64,000 nucleotides of DNA from Erysipelothrix piscisicarius (GCF_003931795.1 NZ_CP034234.1:1658939-1722938); one strand, 5' to 3'; shown: positions 1 through 8,347, numbered from the stretch's first letter. A program made the numbers and translations. Notes: generated by a model from the letters alone, not told the origin.

Positions 1-172
1 CACCACTTTGTGTCGCCCAAATTTCCATGGGGTCTTGTTCGACCCACCCTTGTTTGGGATAGATCTGTGTGGTCTCTGTCTGTGCTTTCGCAATAATATT
101 GTATTCTTTATCGAAAATGATGGCACGCGAACTTGTTGTTCCTTGATCTAGTGTAATAATATAGTCCTTCAT
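1..172 (-). CDS. glpK: Glycerol kinase, N-terminal part (runs off the window)
   Basis: The reverse strand from an ATG at 172 reads [20 protein letters not shown], the phosphate-1 motif (DQGTTSSR) of FGGY-family glycerol kinase, followed by [11 protein letters not shown], also typical of GlpK. The enzyme phosphorylates glycerol to glycerol-3-phosphate in the cytosol. Only about 57 residues lie in the window. An AAGGAG ribosome site sits 6 bases before the start, and an extended -10 lies at 195-200. The gene diverges from the tRNA cluster. Confidence 0.93.
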   Translation of the reverse strand, partial: MKDYIITLDQGTTSSRAIIFDKEYNIIAKAQTETTQIYPKQGWVEQDPMEIWATQSG

Positions 173-194
173 GATTATCTCCTTACATGATTTT

Positions 195-200
195 ATTATA
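195..200 (-). promoter_or_regulatory. -10 box of glpK
   Basis: The reverse strand has TGGTATAAT, an extended -10, about 23 bases upstream of the glpK start. No good -35 is visible, which fits an extended -10 promoter. No catabolite-response site was recognised with confidence. Confidence 0.5.
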
Positions 201-323
201 CCATTCTAGTTCTGTTCTTATGTGAGTATTTGTAGGCTAAGGTTATTTTAATCCTCAATATGTGGAGAATAAATCACGTTTTGAATATTTAACCATAATA
301 TTTCATTTTTTCACTTTTTTTGC

Positions 324-352
324 TTTACATTGTTCAGTTTGTTTGTTAATAT
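324..352 (+). promoter_or_regulatory. Promoter of the tRNA cluster
   Basis: TTTACA at 324-329 and TAATAT at 347-352 are separated by 17 bases and end 24 bases before the first tRNA. This is a standard housekeeping-sigma promoter for the three-tRNA transcript. Confidence 0.7.
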
Positions 353-376
353 AGTAAAGCATTAAGGAAGTAATTC

Positions 377-452
377 GGAGGTTTAGCTCAGTTGGGAGAG
401 CATCTGCCTTACAAGCAGAGGGTCAGCGGTTCGAGCCCGTTAACCTCCACCA
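377..452 (+). tRNA. tRNA-Val (UAC)
   Basis: Full cloverleaf: acceptor GGAGGTT pairs with AACCTCC, the D-arm begins TAGCTCAG, the anticodon loop CTTACAA gives anticodon TAC, and the T-arm contains GGTTCGAGCC. The 3' CCA is encoded. Confidence 0.97.
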
Positions 453-470
453 TTTTTTTTTGCTCAAACT

Positions 471-546
471 GCCGACTTAGCTCAATTGGTAGAGCAACTG
501 ATTTGTAATCAGTAGGTTGGGGGTTCAAGTCCTCTAGTCGGCACCA
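471..546 (+). tRNA. tRNA-Thr (UGU)
   Basis: Acceptor GCCGACT pairs with AGTCGGC. The anticodon stem CTGAT/ATCAG encloses loop TTTGTAA, giving anticodon TGT. The T-loop GGTTCAAGTCC and an encoded CCA are present. It lies 18 bases after tRNA-Val in the same transcript. Confidence 0.97.
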
Positions 547-550
547 TAAT

Positions 551-626
551 GTCTCGTTAGCTCAGGTGGTAGAGCAACTGACTTTTAATCAGTGGGTCGT
601 AGGTTCGAGTCCTACACGAGACACCA
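551..626 (+). tRNA. tRNA-Lys (UUU)
   Basis: Acceptor GTCTCGT pairs with ACGAGAC. The anticodon stem CTGAC/ATCAG encloses loop CTTTTAA, giving anticodon TTT. T-arm and CCA are encoded. It is the last of three tRNAs and is followed at once by a terminator. Confidence 0.97.
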
Positions 627-642
627 TTTAATTTAAAAATAT

Positions 643-667
643 AAGCATCGTTTTTGATGCTTTTTTT
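643..667 (+). terminator. Terminator of tRNA cluster
   Basis: Hairpin AGCATC/GATGCT closes a short loop and is followed by seven T residues, 17 bases after tRNA-Lys. Confidence 0.85.
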
Positions 668-726
668 GTGCTCACATCTTTCTCCATACAAATAATTTCT
701 ACAGAAAGCGATAACATCATGTTTTT

Positions 727-757
727 TTTACACAATACTTCGGAAAAGTGATAAAAT
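727..757 (+). promoter_or_regulatory. Probable promoter of lrgAB
   Basis: TTTACA at 727-732 is followed by GATAAA (17-base spacer) or TAAAAT (19-base spacer). An AAGGAG ribosome site follows at 773-778. The ATG at 756 overlaps the -10, so it is unlikely to be the gene start. Confidence 0.5.
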
Positions 758-785
758 GTATGCAGTTTTATTAAGGAGATTTCTT

Positions 786-1093
786 ATGCTGGCGAAACAC
801 TTACAACCCTCCTTCATCTTCCAGTTCCAGGAAGTATCGTTGGGCTTTTTCTTTTATTCGGTGCACTTCAATTTAAACTTATTAAAGTCAAGCACGTTGA
901 GGAATCTGGTTCGTGGCTTAAAAATAATATGGCATTTCTCTTTGTACCTGCAACGGTTGGAATTATGCCTTACTTTGATATTATTCAAAAATCATGGATA
1001 AATATTACGATCATCTTAATTTGTTCGACCTTGATTACCTATATCGTTACAGTTCTTGTCGCAGAGTTTTTAAATAAGAAGGGAGTGCATTAA
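786..1093 (+). pseudogene. lrgA: LrgA/CidA-family membrane protein, 5' end missing or frameshifted
   Basis: The frame ending in TAA at 1091-1093 reads GETLTTLLHLPVPGSIVG and continues through three hydrophobic segments. LPVPGSIVG is the LrgA/CidA family signature. These holin-like proteins act in the membrane with LrgB to control murein hydrolase activity or metabolite export. The frame has no usable start: the ATG 7 bases after the AAGGAG site (786) is in another frame, and the usual first 12-16 residues before the GE pair are absent. The stop overlaps the lrgB start by one base, so the two are one operon. Either bases are missing in the sequence or the gene is inactive. Confidence 0.7.
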
Positions 1094-1797
1094 TGATGAA
1101 TTCACTCTTTAACAATCCTTTATTTGGTCTTGCACTAACTTTCGGTGTTTATTTAGGTTCTCAAAAACTACAAAAAAAGTTTAAGTCCCCGCTATTAAAT
1201 CCACTTCTTATTACTTCCCTAGCAATTATTGTAATGCTCACGGTATTTGGTATTGACTACGAAAATTATAACCAAGGTGGAAAATTTTTAACAGCGTTAA
1301 TTGGGCCCGCAACTGTAGCCCTCGCAATTCCCCTTTATAATAATCTTGATCTCCTCAAAAAATATAAAAAATTAGTCTTGATAAGTACGCTAACCGGTGT
1401 CATTGTACACGCAGTGTGTATTCTGATTTTATCTTTAGTTTTAAATCTTGATTCTCAAATGATTGCAACTGTTATTCCAAAATCTGTAACGACCGCAATC
1501 GCCGCAGATGTTGCGCTGAGTTTAGGTGGTCTTAAGACGCTTACAATATGCATTGTGATTGTGACTGGAATCCTTGGTGCCGCACTTGCTCCAATTCTTA
1601 ATAAGGTCTTTCACATCGATAATCCCTTAGCGCAAGGTCTTGCTTTAGGAACTGCCGCACATGCAGTAGGAACTTCTAAAGCAATTGAGATGGGTGAGTT
1701 ACAAGGAACAATGGCGACTTTATCTCTCATTCTTACAGGACTTGTTCCCGTAGCGTTGAGTCCACTAACATTGAAAATTATAACTGCTATAATATAG
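1093..1797 (+). CDS. lrgB: LrgB/CidB-family membrane protein
   Basis: This 234-residue, almost wholly hydrophobic protein has the LrgB features: NNPLFGLALTFGVYLGSQKL near the N-terminus, then IPKSVTTAIAADVA at about 130-145, and GTAAHAVGTSKAIEMGE near 195, a strongly conserved block. It works with LrgA in the cell membrane; the family is linked to control of autolysis and to overflow-metabolite transport. The start overlaps the lrgA stop, so translation is coupled. The phosphatase gene follows after 12 bases and is probably co-transcribed. Confidence 0.92.
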   Translation: MMNSLFNNPLFGLALTFGVYLGSQKLQKKFKSPLLNPLLITSLAIIVMLTVFGIDYENYNQGGKFLTALIGPATVALAIPLYNNLDLLKKYKKLVLISTLTGVIVHAVCILILSLVLNLDSQMIATVIPKSVTTAIAADVALSLGGLKTLTICIVIVTGILGAALAPILNKVFHIDNPLAQGLALGTAAHAVGTSKAIEMGELQGTMATLSLILTGLVPVALSPLTLKIITAII

Positions 1798-1809
1798 TAG
1801 AGGTGAATT

Positions 1810-2259
1810 ATGAAACATATTTTATTTGTATGTCTAGGTAATATTTGCCGTTCTCCGATGGCAGAAGGAATTTTTAAAGATTTATATGGAGATAAGTATG
1901 TCGTGAAATCAGCAGCAACGAGTTCTTGGGAGCATGGAAATCCGGTCCACCCTGGAACTGCATCGATTTTAGAAGCGATGGGAATTTCCTGTAAGGGTAT
2001 GACCTCTTCACAAATCACAATTGAAGATTTCTATCACTATGACTGTATCATCGGAATGGACAAAAGCAATATCCAAAATCTTTTAAAAATCGCAACCAAA
2101 GGTACTGAACACAAGATTCATTTGTTTTTGGATCAAGTTGATGACTTAAAAGGACATGAGGTTCCAGATCCTTATTATACCGGAGATTTCGAAGAGACTA
2201 AGGATCTTGTTTTACGAGGTTCACACGCTTGGGATCAATATCTTAGTAAAAAAGAATAA
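1810..2259 (+). CDS. Low molecular weight protein-tyrosine phosphatase
   Basis: The 149-residue protein starts MKHILFVCLGNICRSPMAEG, containing the phosphatase P-loop C-x5-R with its following SPMAE. Near the C-terminus VPDPYYTGDFEE supplies the catalytic acid Asp of the family. It hydrolyses phosphotyrosine in the cytosol; in Bacillota these enzymes often counter tyrosine kinases of capsule or stress pathways, but no kinase is present here. An AGAGGTG ribosome site precedes the start. It is the last gene before a terminator. Confidence 0.93.
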   Translation: MKHILFVCLGNICRSPMAEGIFKDLYGDKYVVKSAATSSWEHGNPVHPGTASILEAMGISCKGMTSSQITIEDFYHYDCIIGMDKSNIQNLLKIATKGTEHKIHLFLDQVDDLKGHEVPDPYYTGDFEETKDLVLRGSHAWDQYLSKKE

Positions 2260-2281
2260 ACTTTTGTTTATTCTTTTTTTA
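2245..2281. terminator. Bidirectional terminator between convergent genes
   Basis: AAAGAATAAAC and GTTTATTCTTT form a hairpin with a T-run on each strand. It overlaps the last codons of the phosphatase and of the convergent membrane gene. Confidence 0.8.
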
Positions 2282-3182
2282 TGCTTTTAATTAATTCTCC
2301 AACTAAGGCAATTATTGGAAAGATAATCCAACCGGGATGCCATAAGTTCATGGTGAAGCCAAGAATAAGGTAAACCATTGACGCTAACCCCATTAGAATT
2401 CCCGTTATGTTTTCAAGTCGCTCTTCCCGTTCTAATGTTTCTTTTAAACTTGAAGACTGCGCCTTACTTTTAGCCCACTCATAACGTGTTGTCAGTGCAT
2501 CAATATGAGTTTTATTAACACCCGCATTAATAAATAATACGACCGCAACTGCGGTAATACTCATAAACACTAAAGGTGCGTACTCGCTAACCAACAAATA
2601 TTCTTCCAAATACACAACTGAAAACACTGCGATGATACAGAGGGCAACACCCAAAACAATTGAACGAATAAATGAAGGTTGATTGTCTTTTTGGATTTGA
2701 TCAATTCGTTGATATTGAACTGAGTCCACAATCCCTTTATTCGTAATATCGTAATAGGTTGCATAGATCATGCCATAGTATACAAAGAGGGTTACACCCA
2801 CAATCAGAGATAAAAAGAAAATTATTAAATTATTGAAAGACGCTGTTGCGCCTACACCAACCATAATGACCGCAACTCCTAATGAAATCATCATCGCGAA
2901 TCGCTTAATAAAGTTGAGATATGCTTCAACTCGTGTAGCTTCCAGATAAACATTCACTTCATCATCAGCCATGTTTAAATCTAAGGCCTCTTTCAGTTCA
3001 TCAATACTGCCAAACTCTCCAATTACCAAACCAATTGCTTCCGACTCTCCTTTTCCTTCTTCAATATACTGATTGAATTTTAATTCCATTGAGTCTGTTA
3101 GGTTCATTTTTAGTTTTACAACTTCATCTGTTTGTGGCAGTGATTTAAACATCACTTCGATATAATCTAATATTTGATTCAT
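2268..3182 (-). CDS. Membrane protein with N-terminal permease-prefix-like domain, partner of PadR
   Basis: Residues 1-70 form a soluble helical domain (YIEVMFKSLPQ, then GEFGSIDELKEAL) like the 'permease prefix'/HAAS domains found beside PadR regulators. About six hydrophobic segments follow between residues 90 and 300. It overlaps the padR gene by 4 bases (ATGA type), so the two are translated together. In such pairs the membrane protein is usually a regulatory target or envelope-stress sensor; the exact role here is unknown. Length 304 residues; start fixed by the overlap. Confidence 0.7.
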   Translation of the reverse strand: MNQILDYIEVMFKSLPQTDEVVKLKMNLTDSMELKFNQYIEEGKGESEAIGLVIGEFGSIDELKEALDLNMADDEVNVYLEATRVEAYLNFIKRFAMMISLGVAVIMVGVGATASFNNLIIFFLSLIVGVTLFVYYGMIYATYYDITNKGIVDSVQYQRIDQIQKDNQPSFIRSIVLGVALCIIAVFSVVYLEEYLLVSEYAPLVFMSITAVAVVLFINAGVNKTHIDALTTRYEWAKSKAQSSSLKETLEREERLENITGILMGLASMVYLILGFTMNLWHPGWIIFPIIALVGELIKSIKKE

Positions 3183-3520
3183 AAGGTGTCCTCCTGATTT
3201 TGTGTAAAAATATCAATAATTTCTTTTACGAGCTTCCACTCGACACACTTCTCTAGATAGTATTGATTTCCTAAATCTGTAATATGATAGTACGTTCGTT
3301 GGCGTCCTTTGGTTTCGTCACCACCGCTGTAAGATTTGATATACCCATTTTTCTCGAGACGCGCAAATGTGGAATAGAGCGTTGTTTCTTTTATTATGTA
3401 CTTTCGATTGGATAGCTCTTGGATTTTTTGACCAATTTCATATCCATAGGAATCATTTGTGCGTAAGATATAAAGAACAATCGTATCATTGTATCCACGC
3501 ATTACATCACTACTTAACAT
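3179..3520 (-). CDS. PadR-family transcriptional regulator
   Basis: This 113-residue winged-helix protein carries the PadR signature: LYILRTNDSYGYEIGQKIQE, then TLYSTFARLEKNGYIKSY (recognition helix and wing) and RTYYHITDLG. It probably represses its own operon with the downstream membrane gene. The start lies 11 bases from a 20-bp perfect inverted repeat that covers the promoter region, a strong candidate operator. Confidence 0.93.
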   Translation of the reverse strand: MLSSDVMRGYNDTIVLYILRTNDSYGYEIGQKIQELSNRKYIIKETTLYSTFARLEKNGYIKSYSGGDETKGRQRTYYHITDLGNQYYLEKCVEWKLVKEIIDIFTQNQEDTL

Positions 3521-3530
3521 TAAACCACCT

Positions 3531-3583
3531 CTACTTCATCTGTCGTAGTAAATATAACACATCTACTACGACAGATGAAGTAG
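3531..3583. promoter_or_regulatory. 20-bp perfect inverted repeat upstream of padR (operator candidate)
   Basis: CTACTTCATCTGTCGTAGTA at 3531-3550 is repeated exactly in inverted form at 3564-3583, with a 13-base spacer. The spacer and inner arm read TGTTATATT on the padR strand, a plausible -10. The arms are longer than most PadR operators and could also fold as an RNA hairpin in the leader. Confidence 0.7.
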
Positions 3584-3608
3584 TTTTGTGATTTTTGTCC
3601 ATTCTCCA

Positions 3609-3640
3609 CAAAAAAACCAACTGCGAATGCAATTGGTCTT
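3609..3640 (-). terminator. Terminator of the metallophosphoesterase gene
   Basis: On the reverse strand ACCAATTGC/GCAGTTGGT form a hairpin followed by seven T residues just beyond the stop codon at 3643. Confidence 0.75.
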
Positions 3641-3642
3641 GT

Positions 3643-4443
3643 TTAAAAATCGATGACAACAATTTCAGGTCGAGCAAAGAGACGCATCGGAAGGACATAC
3701 ACCGTTCCTCCAACACCTGAAGTTATATAGATACTCATATGGTCATCATGGACCATTCCGTAGCGATAGCGCTGTCCATACTCACTATGATTCGCAGCTG
3801 GAGCATAGAGACCAAAGAATGTTAGTTGTCCACCATGGAGATGACCCGCTAATGCGATGTCAATATCAGCACCCTTACTGAGTTTGGGTGCATAATCAGG
3901 GTTATGTGTAACAAGAAGATTCAGACTGTTATCATACTCAGGAAGTTTTATTTTACCGCGTTTATAGTCATCCACACCGATGATATTCATACCATGAAAT
4001 CGAACTGTTTCGTTCTTAATCACCTGAACGTCAGCGTATTTCAAACCTTCAAGCGATGTTTCAAGATCACGATAATCATGATTACCAAGAACTCCAATTT
4101 TAGGTGCTTCAATTTCTTTTAAGTAATCAAAAATTCGTGTGTTTCTACGATGTTTTTGATGAATATAATCCCCACCAAGAATGACTAAGTCTGGTTCAAG
4201 CTGATTTGTTTTATCGACTACGTTTTGGGCTGCATGGTCCAGAAAATTACGGGCACGATGATCGAATTGAAAATCAGACAGGAAGATAATTCGCTTTCCA
4301 CGCAATTGTTCGGGAATTTCTTTTTTAATTTTAAAGTCTTTTACATTAATCTGTTTTGTTTTAAGCCAATAGTACGCAATCATTCCATAAACGATCAATA
4401 CTATGACTAGGATTAAAATAAATAATATTAGTTTAAATACCAT
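3643..4443 (-). CDS. Membrane-anchored metallophosphoesterase (YkuE-like)
   Basis: One N-terminal transmembrane segment (residues 4-27) is followed by a calcineurin-like phosphoesterase domain: FLSDFQFD (D-x-x), LVILGGDYIHQ (GD), VLGNHDYRD (GNHD), THNPDYA and ALAGHLHGGQ (GHxHGGQ). All metal ligands are present. The catalytic domain should lie outside the membrane or at its surface. Relatives hydrolyse lipid or nucleotide phosphoesters; the substrate here is unknown. Length 266 residues, normal for the family. Confidence 0.88.
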   Translation of the reverse strand: MVFKLILFILILVIVLIVYGMIAYYWLKTKQINVKDFKIKKEIPEQLRGKRIIFLSDFQFDHRARNFLDHAAQNVVDKTNQLEPDLVILGGDYIHQKHRRNTRIFDYLKEIEAPKIGVLGNHDYRDLETSLEGLKYADVQVIKNETVRFHGMNIIGVDDYKRGKIKLPEYDNSLNLLVTHNPDYAPKLSKGADIDIALAGHLHGGQLTFFGLYAPAANHSEYGQRYRYGMVHDDHMSIYITSGVGGTVYVLPMRLFARPEIVVIDF

Positions 4444-4499
4444 ACGTTACTCCATTCATAAACTTATCGAAAGTTCGGAAACAAACTATATCATGTTCA

Positions 4500-5273
4500 C
4501 TATTCATTGTCATTAATGATACTTGTTGATTTCAAATCCCTTCGTTGATACAGAATTCTCAATCCGTCATTCAGTAAATCACGATTATAAATAAATTCTT
4601 TCATTTGGCTATGGATAAGTTGAGCATACCCGCCCGTAATGATTTTGGTGCATTCCATGCCCAATTCTTTCTCCATCATCATTGCAAGTCCGCTTATTTG
4701 AGCTATTAATCCATATGTAATCCCCGATTGAATACAATGCTCTGTATTGGTTCCAATCACATGGACTGGGATGTCCAACGCCACCTCCGGAAGGTGGGGA
4801 ATATATTGTATTAACGCATCCAGTGATGTTTGTAAACCTGGAATAATTGCACCACCCATAAAGGAACCATCCGCGTCAATCACACTTAATTTTGATGCAC
4901 TTCCAATATCTGCAATTATCATCGGCGCTTGATATTGTGCATAAGCACCAACAGCCGTCGCAATGAAATCCGCACCTATTTCATGAGGTTTATCTAATTT
5001 AACCCTAAAGTTTTTGGTGTTTTCGATTGACACACAATGAATATCACATTGAAACTGTTTTACCAAAACATCCATAATTGCTTGAGTGATACTTGGTACA
5101 ACACTTGAAAGGACTACAGCATCAACCTTCGTTTCAATCGTTTCAAAAACTGAAGTATAGTATTTAAGTACATCTTTTTTTTCTGTGATTACTCTTTTTT
5201 TATAAACGCTTTCGTTATCAACATAACCAATTAGAACAGTATTTGAGTTACCAACATCGATTGTTAAGATCAT
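4500..5273 (-). CDS. coaX: Type III pantothenate kinase
   Basis: MILTIDVGNSNTVLIGY is the nucleotide-binding N-terminus of CoaX; DKPHEIGADF, IADIGSASKLSVID, GGAIIPGLQTSLDAL and IITGGYA are the remaining conserved blocks. The enzyme phosphorylates pantothenate, the first step of coenzyme A synthesis. In most relatives the third block reads D-x-GTA; here it is DIGSAS. A frame-open start lies 42 bases upstream, but the ATG at 5273 has an AGAGGT ribosome site at proper spacing and starts directly with the family motif, so I chose it (257 residues). Confidence 0.9.
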   Translation of the reverse strand: MILTIDVGNSNTVLIGYVDNESVYKKRVITEKKDVLKYYTSVFETIETKVDAVVLSSVVPSITQAIMDVLVKQFQCDIHCVSIENTKNFRVKLDKPHEIGADFIATAVGAYAQYQAPMIIADIGSASKLSVIDADGSFMGGAIIPGLQTSLDALIQYIPHLPEVALDIPVHVIGTNTEHCIQSGITYGLIAQISGLAMMMEKELGMECTKIITGGYAQLIHSQMKEFIYNRDLLNDGLRILYQRRDLKSTSIINDNE

Positions 5274-5343
5274 AGCCTTACCTCTTTTCATAATTACCAT
5301 ACACCATTTCATCATATTATTCTATAATTCATGATACAGAAAA

Positions 5344-5661
5344 TCATGTCTGTATCATGTACGTAAGCCAGAAATCTTCCAATTTCATCGGTAAGTCTAT
5401 GAAGAACAAAGAAATGTTTTTCATAAGTATGATCCGGTATCGCTCACCTTCTTGTGCAACTTGAATTGAGGTGCCTTTGCACATCTCTAAATCCGATGTG
5501 TTGATTTTTATACTGTGAAAATGGTTCATTCTCGAAATCACGTGTTCCTTACACAGCGCCAAGTTATTTTGGTTTCGATTCAAATCAACAATACAAAGAA
5601 AAAAACACATCGAAAGCATCAGTATTAAGATTTGTAGGTATCCTTCAAGGGCTTGTTTCAT
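5344..5661 (-). CDS. Pilin-like protein, last gene of the Tad-like operon
   Basis: This 105-residue protein has one transmembrane segment (residues 8-26) right after a short charged N-terminus, then a small extracytoplasmic domain with cysteines at about 37, 60 and in the membrane part. That layout matches TadE-type pseudopilins, although sequence similarity is too weak to name it. Its start overlaps the stop of the small pilin gene by one base, so it belongs to the operon. It could be a minor pilin or an assembly factor. Confidence 0.55.
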   Translation of the reverse strand: MKQALEGYLQILILMLSMCFFLCIVDLNRNQNNLALCKEHVISRMNHFHSIKINTSDLEMCKGTSIQVAQEGERYRIILMKNISLFFIDLPMKLEDFWLTYMIQT

Positions 5662-5813
5662 TAATTACGTGTTGTCATTGTTTGCCACTGATTAAGTAGT
5701 GTAGTTTTGAGCACGTCTTTAAATTCATTCGAAAAGACGATCATCCCCGTAGCAATGACTGTTACCACAAGGACCAAACCATATTCCTCAAAAAATGCTT
5801 TTATACAACTCAC
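5661..5813 (-). CDS. Flp-type small pilin candidate (50 residues)
   Basis: The predicted protein starts SCIKAFFEEYGLVLVVTVIA after a GTG start. A short charged N-terminus with EEYG, followed by one long hydrophobic helix, is the pattern of Flp (type IVb) prepilins, which are processed before a Glu-Tyr pair. The C-terminus is polar (LLNQWQTMTTRN). The GTG overlaps the TGA of the upstream tadC-like gene by 3 bases (GTGA), so translation is coupled; a GGGGG tract lies right before it. Position between TadC-like and TadE-like genes supports a pilus role. Confidence 0.6.
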   Translation of the reverse strand: MSCIKAFFEEYGLVLVVTVIATGMIVFSNEFKDVLKTTLLNQWQTMTTRN

Positions 5814-6550
5814 CCCCCTTCCATAAGTGAGACAACCACAAGTCCCATTAAAAGTAAAAACAATAAGCCTACACAAATTAGTGGAATTAATCCCAGCGCA
5901 CTCACATGGGTTATTCTTACTTCTTTTTTTTGATTTCGAGAAAACATTAACCAATGATGCGACTCGACAATCATGGCATTGAGCCGTATGTTTGCATCAT
6001 TGGTTCCTGAGACGCTGACGCGATGAAGCACCTTCATAACCTTTCTCACCTCTAAACTATCATAGTCTTTTAGGAAATTATGATATGGACCAATCGAAGA
6101 TGGCTGTACCTCAATACCTCTTACAAGTTCTTTAATCGAGCCGCGCAATGATTTTGGGGCAATGGGATAACTCAACTTAATTGCTTGATAAACCGTATTG
6201 TACGCTAAAAGGCACTGCAGTTCTCTTAACCACATTGGAAACTCATAGAGTAACAGCTCAAGTTGTTTTTTATACTGACGATAGACGTTCAAGTAAATCA
6301 TTCCCTCTAAAAGCAGAAGTATTATGATACCACTCAAAAGAACTTTTCCACCAACTAAAATAAATGGAACAAGTATAAACATGAGGTTCTTATGAAGTTT
6401 CATGTACGTTGATGGATTTTCTTGTGTTATCCGTTTAAATCGATGATATCTACGAAGCAACAGCGCATCAAATAAAGGATCTTTGACGGCATGAATAAAG
6501 AAAATATAAACGAAACTCACACACATTCTAATCAATACATTCTTCCTCAC
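5810..6550 (-). CDS. TadC-like type II/IV secretion membrane protein
   Basis: The 246-residue protein has two N-terminal hydrophobic segments (about 8-22 and 52-88), a cytoplasmic helical domain with LREL and GIEVQPSSIGPYHNFL, and two C-terminal segments (about 215-245). This is the T2SSF/TadC topology. It would form the inner-membrane platform with the TadB-like protein encoded upstream, which it overlaps by 23 bases. Its stop overlaps the small pilin start. Confidence 0.72.
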   Translation of the reverse strand: MRKNVLIRMCVSFVYIFFIHAVKDPLFDALLLRRYHRFKRITQENPSTYMKLHKNLMFILVPFILVGGKVLLSGIIILLLLEGMIYLNVYRQYKKQLELLLYEFPMWLRELQCLLAYNTVYQAIKLSYPIAPKSLRGSIKELVRGIEVQPSSIGPYHNFLKDYDSLEVRKVMKVLHRVSVSGTNDANIRLNAMIVESHHWLMFSRNQKKEVRITHVSALGLIPLICVGLLFLLLMGLVVVSLMEGG

Positions 6551-7346
6551 AAATCCATGATGCCTTCATCCCTTTCATGGTTTCCATCAATACAATTAAA
6601 ATTACGATAAGAAATCCAGTCACTGTGTATTGGTAAAACAAAGAATGATTAATGGGTACGGTCTCACGTAGCATTCCAATTGAAAGATAAGCAATCCCTA
6701 CACTCATTACTATAAGAAGCAAAACTTTTAATCGCATTCCCAAAAGTTCTTGATTTAACTTCTCAGTGTATACCTTCCATTGATCGAGATCTTCCTCATA
6801 ACTAAGAAGTGCGTGATCAAGACCCGCATTTCCATATGTTTCAGCCATCTCCATGATCACCGCAAGGGTCACAACTAAGTAATGTGGAGAGACGCGTTTA
6901 TAAGCTTGTATCAATGATTCTCCCGAATTTATCGCCTCTAGAATAACTTCGGTATAGCAGTGAAATTCAGGTTCGATGCTTGCAAGGTGTTCTAAGCATG
7001 GCAAGGCTTTCTCCCAGTTTCGAAAAAAAGATGCATTCGAACTTAAAAATAGATACAGCGACTCAAAGGCAATTTTCTGATTTTGATAACAGCAAAGAAT
7101 GTGAAGTTGAAACACACCACAGCATAATGCGAATCCACTTAGGAGTAGAATGAGAGTGGCTTTTAGTTTGAATATCGTCCCTAGATAAATAATCAACAAT
7201 AATAAAATCGCTCCCATAAGATACAATGTGCACATTTTATCCATGCCGGTATAAAGATGTGGTTTTGTGATGCGTTTTATTGCTTGACTAAAATCACTAC
7301 GATTTTTGTAGATATAAATTAGTAAGATTCCTATAAGTATCACCAT
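6528..7346 (-). CDS. TadB-like type II/IV secretion membrane protein
   Basis: The 272-residue protein has hydrophobic segments near residues 2-10, 38-60 and 62-85, a central helical domain containing LPCLEHLASIEPEF, SGESLIQAYKRVSPHY and ETYGNAGLDHALLSYEEDLDQW, and two C-terminal segments. This is the T2SSF fold seen in TadB. It overlaps the ATPase gene by 7 bases and the TadC-like gene by 23 bases, so all three are one translational unit. Confidence 0.72.
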   Translation of the reverse strand: MVILIGILLIYIYKNRSDFSQAIKRITKPHLYTGMDKMCTLYLMGAILLLLIIYLGTIFKLKATLILLLSGFALCCGVFQLHILCCYQNQKIAFESLYLFLSSNASFFRNWEKALPCLEHLASIEPEFHCYTEVILEAINSGESLIQAYKRVSPHYLVVTLAVIMEMAETYGNAGLDHALLSYEEDLDQWKVYTEKLNQELLGMRLKVLLLIVMSVGIAYLSIGMLRETVPINHSLFYQYTVTGFLIVILIVLMETMKGMKASWICEEECID

Positions 7347-8347
7347 TTGACACCATACAATTCTGCTTTTTCTTTAATCAACTCTGGTATTTTGGCCTGA
7401 AGCCGTTTTCCTTTAAAAGAATAGAGACGATAGTGACCTTCTCGTGTAAAAACTACAATTTCACGAATAAATCGTTGAATGCCATTCGCGCATATTTTTA
7501 AATCAATATGAATCCCAATATTAATCGCGTCAAATATTTTCTGTTCATTGATGTATTCTGTAACAGGTGTCATTTGCTGAATCCGATCTGGTATTTCCAT
7601 TGCACTTCGAGCATGCACTGTACTCATTACACTTGCACCCGTTGAAATACACCTCAATAAATCAACAATCTCAGCACCGCGAACTTCACTCAATAATAGC
7701 CAATTCGGTCTTTGTCGCAAACACGCTTTAATTGCATGCGAATAGCTAAATCGTTCATCAACCGTAATTTCAACAGTATCGAGCGTTGGGTAGATTTGTT
7801 TAAGATGCAATTCATAGGAATCCTCGATTGTAATAATTCGTTCATCACGACTAATATATCCCGCTAAAAACTTTATAAGTTCTGTTTTCCCAGCTCCAGG
7901 CAGTCCACTCACTAAAATATTACACTTAGACCGAACTGCATATTTCAGAAATTTTAACGCCGATATGCTCATATATGAGGAAGCCCCAATATACGATTCA
8001 CTTAAACGTAGTTTATAAGTTGTCTTTCGAATCGAAACGCTTAAAAATCGGGTAATGCTTGGATGAATCACACTTATCCGCAAATGATTAAAATCCGTTT
8101 CTAAGACAGGGTGTTGCTGATTAAAGGGTAAATTAACGATGTTTGACAGACGTGAACAAATCCTCCACATGACTTCGTGACTGGAAAAATTACGATGAAC
8201 GAGTCTACCTCTCACAAGATCATCGATCCATAAATCAACGCCATTAAAATTAATATCTGTAATATTTTCATCTTCCACAAATGGGGTTAAGGGTCCAAAA
8301 TCAAAGATTGATGTTAAAATGTTCAACCACCTCTTTTTGTAGATCAT
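7340..8347 (-). CDS. tadA: TadA/CpaF-family secretion ATPase
   Basis: Blocks in order: ENITDINFNG (N-terminal domain), VSGLPGAGKTEL (Walker A), IITIEDSYEL (Asp box), LLLSEVRGAEIVDLL (Walker B region with catalytic Glu) and SVMSTVHARS (His box). All match CpaF/TadA ATPases, which drive pilus assembly at the cytoplasmic side. The usual long N-terminal extension is mostly missing, giving a short form of about 335 residues. Start choice is uncertain: ATG at 8347 lies inside the upstream gene, while a TTG at 8326 sits right after an AGAGGTGG tract. The overlap with the CpaB-like gene implies coupling. Confidence 0.88.
   Translation of the reverse strand: MIYKKRWLNILTSIFDFGPLTPFVEDENITDINFNGVDLWIDDLVRGRLVHRNFSSHEVMWRICSRLSNIVNLPFNQQHPVLETDFNHLRISVIHPSITRFLSVSIRKTTYKLRLSESYIGASSYMSISALKFLKYAVRSKCNILVSGLPGAGKTELIKFLAGYISRDERIITIEDSYELHLKQIYPTLDTVEITVDERFSYSHAIKACLRQRPNWLLLSEVRGAEIVDLLRCISTGASVMSTVHARSAMEIPDRIQQMTPVTEYINEQKIFDAINIGIHIDLKICANGIQRFIREIVVFTREGHYRLYSFKGKRLQAKIPELIKEKAELYGVKW

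Noticed and set aside
756..1001. Forward 81-residue frame from ATG 756
   Set aside because: It overlaps the -10 box and lies in a different frame from the LrgA motif; a shadow of lrgA.
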